This document shows, one piece after another, positions 1-6,797 of a DNA stretch of 9,709 nucleotides. The position numbers were made by a program, and so were the translations under genes. The DNA comes from Chloroflexaceae bacterium UBA1466 (GTDB lineage: Bacteria; Chloroflexota; Chloroflexia; Chloroflexales; Chloroflexaceae): positions 1 through 9,709 of the forward strand of contig DCSM01000183.1 in assembly GCA_002325605.1 (NCBI GenBank), written 5' to 3'. Position 1 is the stretch's first letter. Every line of letters starts with the position of its first letter. The notes beneath the pieces are model-generated. The model did no database searches. It was not told the DNA's origin and saw only the letters and a list, made by a program, of their open reading frames with translations.

Positions 1-215
1 GTGCATAGTATTGAGGTTTTCTACCCCTAGAGAGGGAAAGTTCTATGTTTCTAGGGGAAATTCTATGGTCTATCTAAAGTTAGTGATCTGGGCCACGGCT
101 AAAGCCGTGGATTCCAAGGTCGAGAAGGAGGTTTAATCCTCCTTGGTAATGTGGCTCACAGCCACTAAAGCACCAGAAGACAAGCGACTAGCTAGAAGTC
201 TACCTTCCATGGTTC
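1..215. other. Gene-free spacer downstream of the LysM gene
   Basis: I see no coding region here. The left part holds an inverted repeat, CCCCTAG (24-30) and CTAGGGG (51-57). It also holds a short direct repeat, GGGAAAGTTCTATG at 34-47 against GGGAAATTCTATG at 55-67. The right part is the hairpin cluster listed separately. No stem followed by a T-run is visible on the minus strand after the LysM stop, so no clear intrinsic terminator can be named. Confidence 0.6.
89..165. repeat. Three-hairpin cluster with a dispersed palindrome (IS200/IS605-end or REP-like)
   Basis: Three stem-loops lie back to back. The first is CCACGGCT-AA-AGCCGTGG (93-110). The second is AAGGAGG-TTTAAT-CCTCCTT (125-131/138-144), flanked by CCAAGG and CCTTGG. 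The third is GTGGCT-CAC-AGCCAC (151-165). The 23 bases 89-111 recur exactly at 7112-7134. Palindromes with this CCACGGCT core are familiar from the ends of IS200/IS605-type elements and REP-like repeats, but no transposase gene is present. I infer a solo end, MITE or REP-type element. A role as transcript end for the LysM gene is also possible. Confidence 0.55.
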
Positions 216-1181
216 TCATTGGCAATAGTTTGCCGTCGGCGCAATTGAGCGAATCGTGATATTTGCCCCCGCGTTTACAACAAACTCACTCAAGCCAACA
301 TCTGTTTTGGAATTACCCCAATCGTAAGTATATCCCAGGCGAGTCCAGGGATAACCTTGCTCACCATAAGATTTAGCCTTCAGATCATTGAACCATGTCT
401 TATATTTTTCACTCAAAGTCACGAATTGGGAAGTGGGAAAATCTAGGCCAGCTTCATGATCCGTAATTTCGGGGTCGGGTGCGGGGCGGAAAAGATCAGC
501 AGGCTTTGCCCAGATCTCTACAAATTTAGTTTTCCCATTAGCTGGGGGAAGCCCCATCAATTGTTCTAAGCGCAGCGTTAGATCAGGGTTTTGCGCTGCG
601 TAGGCACGACAAAACGTTTTCACTTGCGGAAATACCGTTACCCACATTTCGCGGGTCAGCGTGATTGCTTTGCCAACCATTGCATCGTAGCCATCCCATG
701 CCGTCCAGGTTACAAGCGATACCCGTGACGTTCCTGGCGAGCCATCCCAAACTAAAGCGGGATTCTCGGCGGTTATGGCCGTAAGATCCCGATTGATTTC
801 GGCAGGTTCAGCAACCGCAGCATCTTTCACGGCATCAAGGTAGGCTTGCTTGAGATCCGTCGCCCGCGTTTGAGTAACATGCGCTGCTTCGGTCCCAACC
901 TTTGGAATCCACAGCTTTTGCCCTACATGGATAACATTGGGATCCGTAATAGTCGTAAAACTACTATCTTCGGCTGTTTTCCTATTCGTTGCTTCAACTA
1001 TCGTCGGCCAAGCATTTTTATTGCCCAGCATATTTTCGGCGATCTTAGACAGATTGTCGCCTTCCTGAACGATGTATGCTTGCCCTTCACCATTTGCCAA
1101 CGCCGACAATGGATTTATATTGATCGAAATTGAGACCAAAAGCAGAACTATAATGCCTGAAAGCGAGGAATTCTTTTGCAT
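216..1181 (-). CDS. Secreted LysM-domain protein with a conserved-looking C-terminal region of unknown function
   Basis: The product of 321 residues begins with a signal peptide: a Lys-containing start, the hydrophobic stretch GIIVLLLVSISI, and a likely cut after LSALA. One LysM domain follows directly (about residues 36-95, from YIVQEGDNLSKIAENMLG to VGQKLWIP). LysM binds peptidoglycan-type glycans, so the protein probably sits in the cell wall or envelope. The rest is a soluble domain rich in Trp and Tyr (for example REMWVTVFPQ and PWTRLGYTYDWG) that I cannot assign to a family. The ATG at 1179-1181 is chosen over the TTG at 1194-1196 because GGAGG lies five to six bases upstream of it. It follows cdsA in the same direction after about 140 bases and probably has its own promoter. 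Confidence 0.85.
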   Translation of the reverse strand: MQKNSSLSGIIVLLLVSISININPLSALANGEGQAYIVQEGDNLSKIAENMLGNKNAWPTIVEATNRKTAEDSSFTTITDPNVIHVGQKLWIPKVGTEAAHVTQTRATDLKQAYLDAVKDAAVAEPAEINRDLTAITAENPALVWDGSPGTSRVSLVTWTAWDGYDAMVGKAITLTREMWVTVFPQVKTFCRAYAAQNPDLTLRLEQLMGLPPANGKTKFVEIWAKPADLFRPAPDPEITDHEAGLDFPTSQFVTLSEKYKTWFNDLKAKSYGEQGYPWTRLGYTYDWGNSKTDVGLSEFVVNAGANITIRSIAPTANYCQ

Positions 1182-1309
1182 CGTGGACCTCCGCAAGCTA
1201 ATCGTAGATGAAGAAAAGAAGGGTCTGTTTTCTATGAATTCAGAAAGAAAATAGGAAAAGGCGCAAAATCTTGGCTCAAGCTACCATCTAAGATCGTGAA
1301 CCTGATTAT

Positions 1310-1338
1310 AGTTTACCTGATTAAGGCAGGGATGTCAA
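1310..1338 (-). promoter_or_regulatory. Candidate promoter for the LysM gene
   Basis: Read on the minus strand there is a perfect TTGACA (1333-1338), 17 bases, then TAAACT (1310-1315). A TATAAT also lies just beyond (1305-1310), but 22 bases from the -35. The -35 is formed by the last Leu-Thr codons of cdsA, so chance is possible. It would give a leader of roughly 120 bases before the LysM gene. Confidence 0.4.
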
Positions 1339-2220
1339 CAGAAGAATGAGGTAATAGAGGGTAGGGGCGGTAAAAAGCATGCTATCTACGCGGTCAAGGA
1401 GGCCGCCGTGGCCGGGCATAAAGTTGCCCATATCTTTTAGGCCGAGCCGCCGTTTGATGATTGATTCAGCCAAGTCGCCCATTGGCCCCGCAATGCTGGC
1501 GGCTAAACCCAGCAAGGCTGCTGCGCCATAGCTTATTGGTAAGCCGAAGAGCGGGATGGCCAGCAAAGCTCCCGCAACCGAAGCTAAGGAACCTCCTGCG
1601 GCCCCTTCCCAAGTTTTTTTGGGGCTAATGAAAGGCGACATTTTATGGCGGCCCCAAGTTTTGCCCACTAAATAGGCCGTGGTGTCTTGGAACCAGGTAA
1701 TTAAAAGGACTAAATAGACCCAGGCAGCGCCAGGCGGAATGTGCAGGGAAGCCAACCAGCTATCGTGCAAGGGCAACCGCAGGTTTCGCAGGAGAAGATA
1801 ATGGCTCATCAGCCACCCAATGTAACAGGCTCCCGCAAAAGTAAGGGCCCAATTAGCAACGCCCGTTTCATGGTCAGCGTAAATTAGTTCTGTGCTGAGA
1901 GAGAAAAGAATCAGGAGACAGAGGGCTGCCCCTGTGAGATCAAAGGTGAGGCTTGCTTGCAGAGCGGCAGCCAAACAGAAGGTGGCTCCACTAGCCAAGC
2001 CGAGCCAAACTCTGGGCCGATGGCCAGCTTGTTGGAAGCCACTATAAAGTTCGATGAGGCAAGTGGTCACGGCTGCAATGGCCAGCAAGGTAAAGGGCCA
2101 AATTCCCCAGTAGGCTAATCCAACGACCAAGGGTAAAGGGATCAGAATGCTGCCCACCCGCTGGAAGAAGGAACTAGCTCTTTTCGGTGACTTTGCCGAA
2201 ACGACGTTCACGCCGGCCAT
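1321..2220 (-). CDS. cdsA: Phosphatidate cytidylyltransferase (CDP-diglyceride synthase)
   Basis: This enzyme makes CDP-diacylglycerol from CTP and phosphatidic acid in the cytoplasmic membrane, the branch point of phospholipid synthesis. The 299-residue product is mostly hydrophobic, with about eight membrane segments. The C-terminus carries the full family signature at residues 253-279: S-x-x-K-R-R, then K-D, PGHGG and DRVDS. SPKKTWEG lies at about 199-206 and QDTTAYLVGK at about 178-187, both typical of the family. The chosen ATG has AAAGGA two to three bases upstream and makes a 47-base overlap with uppS. Similarity to CdsA starts only near residue 18, so a GTG at 2155-2157 is an alternative, but it has no Shine-Dalgarno. 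It is the last gene of the operon. Confidence 0.95.
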   Translation of the reverse strand: MAGVNVVSAKSPKRASSFFQRVGSILIPLPLVVGLAYWGIWPFTLLAIAAVTTCLIELYSGFQQAGHRPRVWLGLASGATFCLAAALQASLTFDLTGAALCLLILFSLSTELIYADHETGVANWALTFAGACYIGWLMSHYLLLRNLRLPLHDSWLASLHIPPGAAWVYLVLLITWFQDTTAYLVGKTWGRHKMSPFISPKKTWEGAAGGSLASVAGALLAIPLFGLPISYGAAALLGLAASIAGPMGDLAESIIKRRLGLKDMGNFMPGHGGLLDRVDSMLFTAPTLYYLILLLTSLP

Positions 2221-2899
2221 AATCCTTTATTGCCTGGAGCAATTGGTCGGGGCCAAAATCGGGCCAGAAAAGCGCCGTAGTCCAGTATTCACTATATGCC
2301 GTTTCCCAAATCAAAAAATTAGAGAGCCGACTTTCCCCACTCGTGCGAACGACCAAATCGGGGTCGGGAATGCCCCGCGTCGAAAGATGGTCGGCCAACA
2401 ATTGTTCGGTTAAAGCGTCAGGCTTAATGCCTTCAACCAAGAGGGCCCGTACCGCATCCACCAAGTCTGACCGGCCTCCGTAGTTAAAGGCAATCGCCAG
2501 CGTCAGGCCTTTGTTGTTGCGCGTAAGCTCCAGGGCCGCCGTGATTTTGCGCCCTAAAGCTTCACTTACGCCCACTAAACTCCCAAGATGCCGAATTTTT
2601 ACCCCTTCCTCATGCAAGGCGGTGGTCTCACGGTCTACAAATTCGCTAAGAATCCGCATCAAACCTTCAACTTCCGCCGAAGGGCGATGCCAATTTTCGG
2701 TAGAAAAAGCATAAAGCGTAAGATACCGCACCCCGCTAGAGGAACAGGCTTTCACAATGCTGCGGATGTTTTCGGTCCCAGCGCGGTGGCCAGCCAAACG
2801 GGGCAACCCCCGCTGTTTAGCCCAGCGCCCATTGCCATCCATGATTATGGCAACATGCTGAGGGATGCGCGGCCCGTTGAGGAGAACTTCCGCTGTCAT
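2174..2899 (-). CDS. uppS: Isoprenyl transferase (undecaprenyl diphosphate synthase)
   Basis: This cis-prenyltransferase extends farnesyl diphosphate with isopentenyl diphosphate to the C55 lipid carrier used for peptidoglycan and other wall polymers. The 241-residue product has the catalytic block HVAIIMDGNGRWA (Asp at about residue 21), LTLYAFSTENW, NYGGRSD, and the C-terminal RTSGESRLSNFLIWE block that binds isopentenyl diphosphate. All key residues are present. The ATG at 2897-2899 is preferred over an upstream TTG (2936-2938): it has GGAAG eight bases before it and gives the usual N-terminus. It ends with TAG inside cdsA, which suggests translational coupling. It is separated from frr by 264 bases, the longest gap in the operon, so it may have an added promoter. 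Confidence 0.96.
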   Translation of the reverse strand: MTAEVLLNGPRIPQHVAIIMDGNGRWAKQRGLPRLAGHRAGTENIRSIVKACSSSGVRYLTLYAFSTENWHRPSAEVEGLMRILSEFVDRETTALHEEGVKIRHLGSLVGVSEALGRKITAALELTRNNKGLTLAIAFNYGGRSDLVDAVRALLVEGIKPDALTEQLLADHLSTRGIPDPDLVVRTSGESRLSNFLIWETAYSEYWTTALFWPDFGPDQLLQAIKDYGRRERRFGKVTEKS

Positions 2900-3163
2900 A
2901 ACGCATTCTTCCAGCAGCTGAATAAGAAAGAAGAACAAAGAAGATGAAAAGATTGCATGTTTCTGGTTGGTGGGCTAAAAGTGATCAGGAAGATTCTTTT
3001 TAGACCCCTAGACCCAAACAAAAATAGCACAAAATGTTTGGGGTTATCGCTTCAAAGCTCATAAAGGCAAACGAAGCTCAAAGAAAATTTCGCTGGCCTT
3101 TATTAAAAAGCCTGAAAAGATTAGGGGCAGGGCGCAAACCAACTTGCCTTGGCCCGCCAGGCC
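2900..3163 (-). other. frr-uppS spacer with stem-loop
   Basis: I see no gene in this AT-rich gap inside an otherwise tight operon. It has a stem-loop CCCAAACA (3013-3020) with TGTTTGGG (3035-3042), eight base pairs and a 14-base loop, but no T-run after it. On the minus strand an extended -10-like TGCTATTTT lies within the loop and stem without a matching -35. An internal promoter for uppS-cdsA is therefore only a possibility. Confidence 0.4.
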
Positions 3164-3721
3164 CTAGACTTCCATCACTTCAGCTTCTTTGCTCACGCCA
3201 ATTTGCTCAACTTCTTTGATTGCGCGGTCTGTGAGTTCTTGTAAGCGCTCTTGGGCCCGCCGCAATTCATCTTCACTAATCAACTTTTCGTGTTCTAGCT
3301 CTCGTAATTCTTCGATGGCCTCGCGCCGATGATTACGGACAGATACGCGGACTTCCTCAACGCGGACGCGGACTTGTTTGACAAGTTCCTTCCGGCGGCT
3401 TTCCGTGAGGGCAGGCAAAACGAGCCGAATAACGCGCCCATCATCCTGGGGATTTAAGCCTAAATCAGATTGTTGAATCGCTCGCCCAATCGCTCGCAAA
3501 GTAGTGGCATCAAAAGGTTGAATCAAGAGCAACCGATTTTCGGGGACGCTTATGTTGGCCAGTTGGTAGAGCGGCAGCATTGAATCGTAGGCTTCAACCA
3601 GTAAATTTTCGACTAGCCCCGTGGAGGCCCGTCCCGTGCGAATCGTTGCCAAGCTATGGCGCAAAGCTTCTTGGGCCTTCTTCATCTGACTTTCGGCTAA
3701 ATGTAAGACATCGTCAGTCAT
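3164..3721 (-). CDS. frr: Ribosome recycling factor
   Basis: RRF works with EF-G to split post-termination ribosomes. The product has 185 residues, the normal family length. Family marks are the N-terminal helix leading to IRTGRAS (about 27-33), QSDLGLNPQDDG (about 84-95), LPALTESRRKELVK (about 102-115) and VRNHRREAIEEL in the long helical domain. The start ATG has AAGGA six bases upstream, lying in the end of pyrH. Only three bases separate the two genes, so they are probably translated together. The hinge segment YDSMLPLYQLAN differs from the common YGxxTPLxQxA form but is in the right place. It stops with TAG. Confidence 0.97.
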   Translation of the reverse strand: MTDDVLHLAESQMKKAQEALRHSLATIRTGRASTGLVENLLVEAYDSMLPLYQLANISVPENRLLLIQPFDATTLRAIGRAIQQSDLGLNPQDDGRVIRLVLPALTESRRKELVKQVRVRVEEVRVSVRNHRREAIEELRELEHEKLISEDELRRAQERLQELTDRAIKEVEQIGVSKEAEVMEV

Positions 3722-3724
3722 CGC

Positions 3725-4453
3725 TTATCCTTCTGCATTGCTCACCAGGGTTCCAAGTTTTTCCCCCCTCACAATTCGGGCAATTGTGCCCGCTTCCAAG
3801 GGATTAAAGACAATAATCGGAATGTTATTATCTTTGCAAAACGTGAGCGCGGTGCTATCCATCACGGTCAGCCCGCGCTGGAGCGCATCTTGGAAAGTCA
3901 GGCGGTCTAAGCGAGAGGCGGTGGGGTCCTGCCGAGGATCGGCAGTATAGACCCCATCAACGCCATTTTTAGCCATCAGGATAACTTCCGCGCCAATTTC
4001 GGCTGACCGCAACGCCGCCGCTGAATCGGTGGTAAAGTAGGGATTGCCCGTTCCAGCGGCTAAAATAATGACGCGCCCCTTTTCAAGGTGGCGAATCGCT
4101 CGGCGACGAATATAGGGTTCGGCGACCTCATCCATTTTAATGGCAGTCATCGCACGGGTGTAGACTCCCCGTCGCTCCAGCGCATCTTGCATCGCCAGCG
4201 CATTGATGATGGTCGCCAACATCCCCATATAATGCGATTGAGCAGCATCCATCCCCCGTGCAATGGCTTGCTCCCCGCGCCAAATGTTGCCGCCCCCAAT
4301 GACAATGGCGACTTGAACTTGGCACTGCACAACCCCTTCGATCTCCTGGGCCAAAAAATCAAGCCGTTCCGCACTTACCTGCCCAATCTGGCCCGCCGCT
4401 AAAGATTCGCCGCTTAACTTGACCAACACACGCTGGAATTTTGGGGTGTGCAT
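3725..4453 (-). CDS. pyrH: UMP kinase
   Basis: This enzyme phosphorylates UMP to UDP in pyrimidine nucleotide synthesis; bacterial UMP kinases are hexamers of the amino acid kinase fold. The 242-residue product shows LVKLSGESL (10-18), IGGGNIWRG (52-60), YMGMLATIINALAMQDALE (75-93), GTGNPYFTTDSAAALR (134-149) and the metal/nucleotide region AKNGVDGVYTADPR (161-174). One oddity is that the residue two before MGML is His74, where E. coli UMP kinase has Asp77, a UMP-contact position. The Shine-Dalgarno is modest: GGGAA about nine bases before the ATG. It lies between tsf and frr, the usual order. Confidence 0.96.
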   Translation of the reverse strand: MHTPKFQRVLVKLSGESLAAGQIGQVSAERLDFLAQEIEGVVQCQVQVAIVIGGGNIWRGEQAIARGMDAAQSHYMGMLATIINALAMQDALERRGVYTRAMTAIKMDEVAEPYIRRRAIRHLEKGRVIILAAGTGNPYFTTDSAAALRSAEIGAEVILMAKNGVDGVYTADPRQDPTASRLDRLTFQDALQRGLTVMDSTALTFCKDNNIPIIVFNPLEAGTIARIVRGEKLGTLVSNAEG

Positions 4454-4493
4454 AATTTAAGTTCCCAATATCCTTTGCCCGCTGATGATCTGT

Positions 4494-5021
4494 CTAGGAT
4501 CCTACTTCAAACCGCGTAAAGCGCCCAACCATAATGTTTTCGCCCAACTTGGCAATCCCCGCCTTGAGTTTTTCCTGAATCGTCTGAGTCGGGTCTTTGA
4601 CAAAGGGCTGCGTCAATAAAACTTGCTCTTCGTAGAACTTTTCAGCCGATAAGCCACTCTCAGTGATCTTTTCGGGCGGAACATTCTCAATCGCAATGTA
4701 AGTTGGATTCGCAGCGGCAACGTGCAAAGCTAATTCCCGCGACAAGGCAATGAAATCCTCCGTGCGGGCTACGAAGTCAGTTTCACAATTGAGTTCGACC
4801 ATTGCGGCCAACCGTGAACCAGGATGGACATAGATTTCGATGCGGCCCTCTTTTGCTTCCCGATCCTGCTTCTTCGCGGCGGCTTCAATCCCTTTGGCTC
4901 GGAGAAGCTCAATCGCTTGCTCCACACTGCCATTCGTTTGGGCCAGCACATCTTTGCATTCTTTGAAGCCCGCCCCAGTTCGTTCCCGCAAATCCTTAAC
5001 CATTTGAGCTGTTATTGTCAC
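4494..5021 (-). CDS. tsf: Elongation factor Ts (short form)
   Basis: EF-Ts exchanges GDP for GTP on EF-Tu. The product is about 175 residues, much shorter than the roughly 280 of E. coli but like the short EF-Ts of Thermus and other phyla. The N-terminal UBA-like part reads TITAQMVKDLRERTGAGF, and the exchange motif TDFVAR is at residues 81-86. The GTG at 5019-5021 is chosen because it puts the start where the family starts. A TTG at 5034-5036 would add five residues but lies within a stem. Neither has an adjacent Shine-Dalgarno; a perfect AAGGAGG lies 59 bases upstream beyond a hairpin (see separate entry). It stops with TAG, 40 bases before pyrH. Confidence 0.95.
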   Translation of the reverse strand: MTITAQMVKDLRERTGAGFKECKDVLAQTNGSVEQAIELLRAKGIEAAAKKQDREAKEGRIEIYVHPGSRLAAMVELNCETDFVARTEDFIALSRELALHVAAANPTYIAIENVPPEKITESGLSAEKFYEEQVLLTQPFVKDPTQTIQEKLKAGIAKLGENIMVGRFTRFEVGS

Positions 5022-5087
5022 AGAAAAAGGCGGCAAGAAACATTTGCATCTTAGCGAGCTAAAGCTCCGCTTGCCGCCGTCCTCCTT
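5022..5087 (-). promoter_or_regulatory. rpsB-tsf intercistronic hairpin with T-run and a split Shine-Dalgarno
   Basis: Reading the minus strand: AAGGAGG (5087-5081), two bases, GGCGGCAAG (5078-5070), a 32-base insert, CTTGCCGCC (5037-5029), TTTTTCT, then the tsf GTG. The insert holds a small GAGCT-AA-AGCTC stem. The 9-bp GC-rich stem plus T5 resembles an intrinsic terminator, and attenuation between rpsB and tsf is known in E. coli. If the hairpin forms without stopping transcription, only nine unpaired bases remain between AAGGAGG and GTG. That is a normal spacing, as in the folded start of phage T4 gene 38. Both readings are inference; the pairing itself is visible. Confidence 0.6.
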
Positions 5088-5112
5088 TTCTAAATCCTAA
5101 GCCGAAAGCCAA

Positions 5113-5156
5113 TGGTGGTTTTTTAGCTGTCGCCAGGAAAAGCCACCAAACCACCA
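5113..5156 (-). terminator. Inverted repeat just after the rpsB stop (possible attenuator)
   Basis: TGGTGGTTT (5113-5121) pairs perfectly with AAACCACCA (5148-5156), nine base pairs with a 26-base loop, four bases after the rpsB stop codon. No clean U-run follows on the transcribed strand, so it is more likely an mRNA-processing or stability element than a terminator. Confidence 0.35.
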
Positions 5157-5160
5157 CTTT

Positions 5161-5880
5161 TTATCTTGCTTGAAAGCTCTCGCGTTCGTGAAGCCCCTCA
5201 ATTGCGGCATCAGCCATTTTGCTGGCTACCAGCCGAATGCTCCGAATCGCATCGTCGTTACAAGGAATCACATAATCTATGAGGTCAGGGTTACAATTGG
5301 TATCAACCATCGCCACAATGGGGATGCCGATTTTGCGGGCTTCGCGCACCGCAATATCTTCTTCGTGGGGGTCAACAATGAAGAGGGCCCCTGGAAGCCG
5401 TTCCATATTTTTGAGGCCTCCAAGAACATGGTTGAGTTTCTCAATCTCTTGCGAACGCTTGAGGCCTTCCGCTTTGGTGAAGCGGCCTAATTCGCCGCGA
5501 TCTCGCTGGGCTTCCAAATCAAGCAGATAGCGCAGCCGTTTGCGAATCGTCGAGAAGTTGGTCAAAGTCCCGCCCAGCCACCGCTGCGTAATGTAATATT
5601 GATTTGATCGCGTAGCTTCCTCGACGATAACTTCTTGGGATTGCTTCTTTGTGCCCACAAAAAGAATCTTTTGCCCATGAGCAATCGTTGAGGCAATAAA
5701 GTTATAGGCTTCGGTTAGATCGCGGACCGTTCGTTGAAGGTCAATGATGTGGATTCCATTGCGAACCGTGAAAATGTACGGGCGCATCTTAGGATTCCAT
5801 CGTTTGGTCTGGTGGCCAAAGTGGGCTCCAGCTTCTAACAAGTCTCGAATCGAGACAACACGGGTTGTACCATTTCCCAT
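5161..5880 (-). CDS. rpsB: Ribosomal protein S2 (uS2)
   Basis: S2 is a late-binding protein of the 30S subunit that links S1 to the head-platform junction. The product has 239 residues, the usual size. Family blocks are LLEAGAHFGHQTKRWNPKM (14-32), YIFTVRNGIHIIDLQRT (35-51), ILFVGTKKQ (72-80), QRWLGGTLTNFSTI (99-112) and PIVAMVDTNCNPDLIDYVIPCNDDA (188-212). It is the first gene of the operon, followed by tsf as in most bacteria. The ATG at 5878-5880 is the only sensible start, but the best Shine-Dalgarno, AAGGAG (5895-5900), is 14 bases away, longer than usual. In other bacteria S2 represses its own operon through the leader. Confidence 0.97.
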   Translation of the reverse strand: MGNGTTRVVSIRDLLEAGAHFGHQTKRWNPKMRPYIFTVRNGIHIIDLQRTVRDLTEAYNFIASTIAHGQKILFVGTKKQSQEVIVEEATRSNQYYITQRWLGGTLTNFSTIRKRLRYLLDLEAQRDRGELGRFTKAEGLKRSQEIEKLNHVLGGLKNMERLPGALFIVDPHEEDIAVREARKIGIPIVAMVDTNCNPDLIDYVIPCNDDAIRSIRLVASKMADAAIEGLHERESFQAR

Positions 5881-6021
5881 AGGGTTTAGACTGACTCCTT
5901 AGTTGATGTTTAAGCATCGCCGCCACTGCTCTCTTTTTCTTTGCGAGCCAAAAGCAAGGTTTTGGGAGGGGGCAAAGAATCAAGCAGTGTGTGAAATTGG
6001 GCTACAGAATAACTTTGCCGC
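5881..6021 (-). promoter_or_regulatory. Structured rpsB leader
   Basis: The predicted 5' leader of about 135 bases can form two stems. GGCAAAG (5971-5977) pairs with CTTTGCC (6013-6019), and CCAAAA (5948-5953) pairs with TTTTGG (5960-5965) around a 6-base loop. A leader target for S2 autoregulation would be expected here from other bacteria, but the sequence does not by itself identify one. Confidence 0.4.
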
Positions 6022-6050
6022 AGTATAGCATAGAACAGGAGCAGGGGCAA
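6022..6050 (-). promoter_or_regulatory. Sigma70-type promoter of the rpsB operon
   Basis: On the minus strand TTGCCC (6045-6050), a 17-base spacer and TATACT (6022-6027) match the -35/-10 pattern well. Transcription would start near 6015, giving a leader of about 135 bases. The -35 lies inside the stem-loop that follows tpx. Confidence 0.65.
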
Positions 6051-6068
6051 ACGCCACCTACTCCTGTT
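6034..6068 (-). terminator. Stem-loop after tpx, overlapping the rpsB promoter
   Basis: AACAGGAG (6034-6041) pairs with CTCCTGTT (6061-6068), and the stem continues inward with AGG against CCT after one mismatch. It starts about 22 bases past the tpx stop. There is no T-run after it, so it would be a weak intrinsic terminator. Confidence 0.45.
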
Positions 6069-6089
6069 TGAGAATTTCGGGCCTAAAGG

Positions 6090-6608
6090 CTAAAGCGCAG
6101 CTTTCAGCGCGGCTAAGGCCGCATCATAGTCTGGCTCTTCCACCGCTTTGGGCACATATTGCACATAGCGAAGCGTGCCCCCAGCATCAATCACGAAAAC
6201 GGCTCGGCTTTCCAATCGAACTTCTTTGATCAACGTCCCGTAGGCTGTGCCAAAGCTTACATTCTGATAATCAGAGAGGACTTTGACATTCTCAGCTTTG
6301 TTGGCTCCACACCACCGTGCTTGGGCAAAGGGCAAGTCAACACTGATCGTTACGATCTGAACCTTGTCGCCCAAGGCCGCCGACTCTTTGTCGAACCGCG
6401 AGGTCTGAACTGCACAAACCCCAGTATCCAGCGAGGGTACAACACTAATTACCAGCGGTTTGCCCAACAAATCCTTGAGCGTCACTGGTTGGAGGTTGCC
6501 ATCCACCACCGCAAAATCGGGCGCTGCTTGCCCCGCCTGCAATTCAGGCCCGACAAGCGTTACCATCGTGCCAACTAGGTCAAAGGCTTCTTTACGTTCA
6601 ACCGCCAT
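6090..6608 (-). CDS. tpx: Thiol peroxidase (Tpx, atypical 2-Cys peroxiredoxin)
   Basis: Tpx reduces hydrogen peroxide and organic peroxides in the cytoplasm, with electrons from thioredoxin. The 172-residue product fits the family (E. coli Tpx has 168). The peroxidatic site PSLDTGVC has Cys65 with Pro58 and Thr62, and Arg71 lies close by. The resolving Cys100 sits in DLPFAQARWCGA. The C-terminal EEPDYDAALAALKA is also typical. The ATG at 6606-6608 has GGAAAG four bases upstream and gives the normal N-terminus; a longer upstream frame is not supported. The gene has its own promoter and stops with TAG. It lies between the translation operon and a divergent surface-protein gene, with no evident link to either. 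Confidence 0.94.
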   Translation of the reverse strand: MAVERKEAFDLVGTMVTLVGPELQAGQAAPDFAVVDGNLQPVTLKDLLGKPLVISVVPSLDTGVCAVQTSRFDKESAALGDKVQIVTISVDLPFAQARWCGANKAENVKVLSDYQNVSFGTAYGTLIKEVRLESRAVFVIDAGGTLRYVQYVPKAVEEPDYDAALAALKAAL

Positions 6609-6700
6609 GGTTCTTTCCAAAAAGCTTTCAGGTAAACCTGGCGAGCAATTCGGAACCGCTCCTTTCTGGATTCTACAAGGACTAAGGTTACACTGGCCGC

Positions 6701-6729
6701 ATTGTAACACAAAGATTCATTACGTTCAA
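6701..6729 (-). promoter_or_regulatory. Promoter of tpx
   Basis: On the minus strand TTGAAC (6724-6729), 17 bases and TACAAT (6701-6706), the latter preceded by TGT as an extended -10. Transcription would start near 6694, about 86 bases before the ATG. A small palindrome CAGGT-AA-ACCTG (6629-6640) lies in the leader. Confidence 0.65.
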
Positions 6730-6797
6730 ATCCTTTCTCCTCCTCATCAAGATGCCTTTCTTCGCCCCTTCCTCGCTATTTAATCTATTTTAAGGGC

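Noticed and set aside
846..1254. Plus-strand frames opposite the LysM gene
   Set aside because: They overlap a gene with signal peptide, LysM domain and a good Shine-Dalgarno on the other strand, and their products resemble nothing known.
5789..5983. 64-residue minus frame across the rpsB start
   Set aside because: It is out of frame with rpsB and overlaps its conserved N-terminus. No family or start signal supports it.
6609..6710. N-terminal extension of Tpx
   Set aside because: The extended frame adds Cys-rich residues foreign to the family. The ATG at 6606-6608 has a Shine-Dalgarno, and the tpx promoter -10 lies inside the extension.
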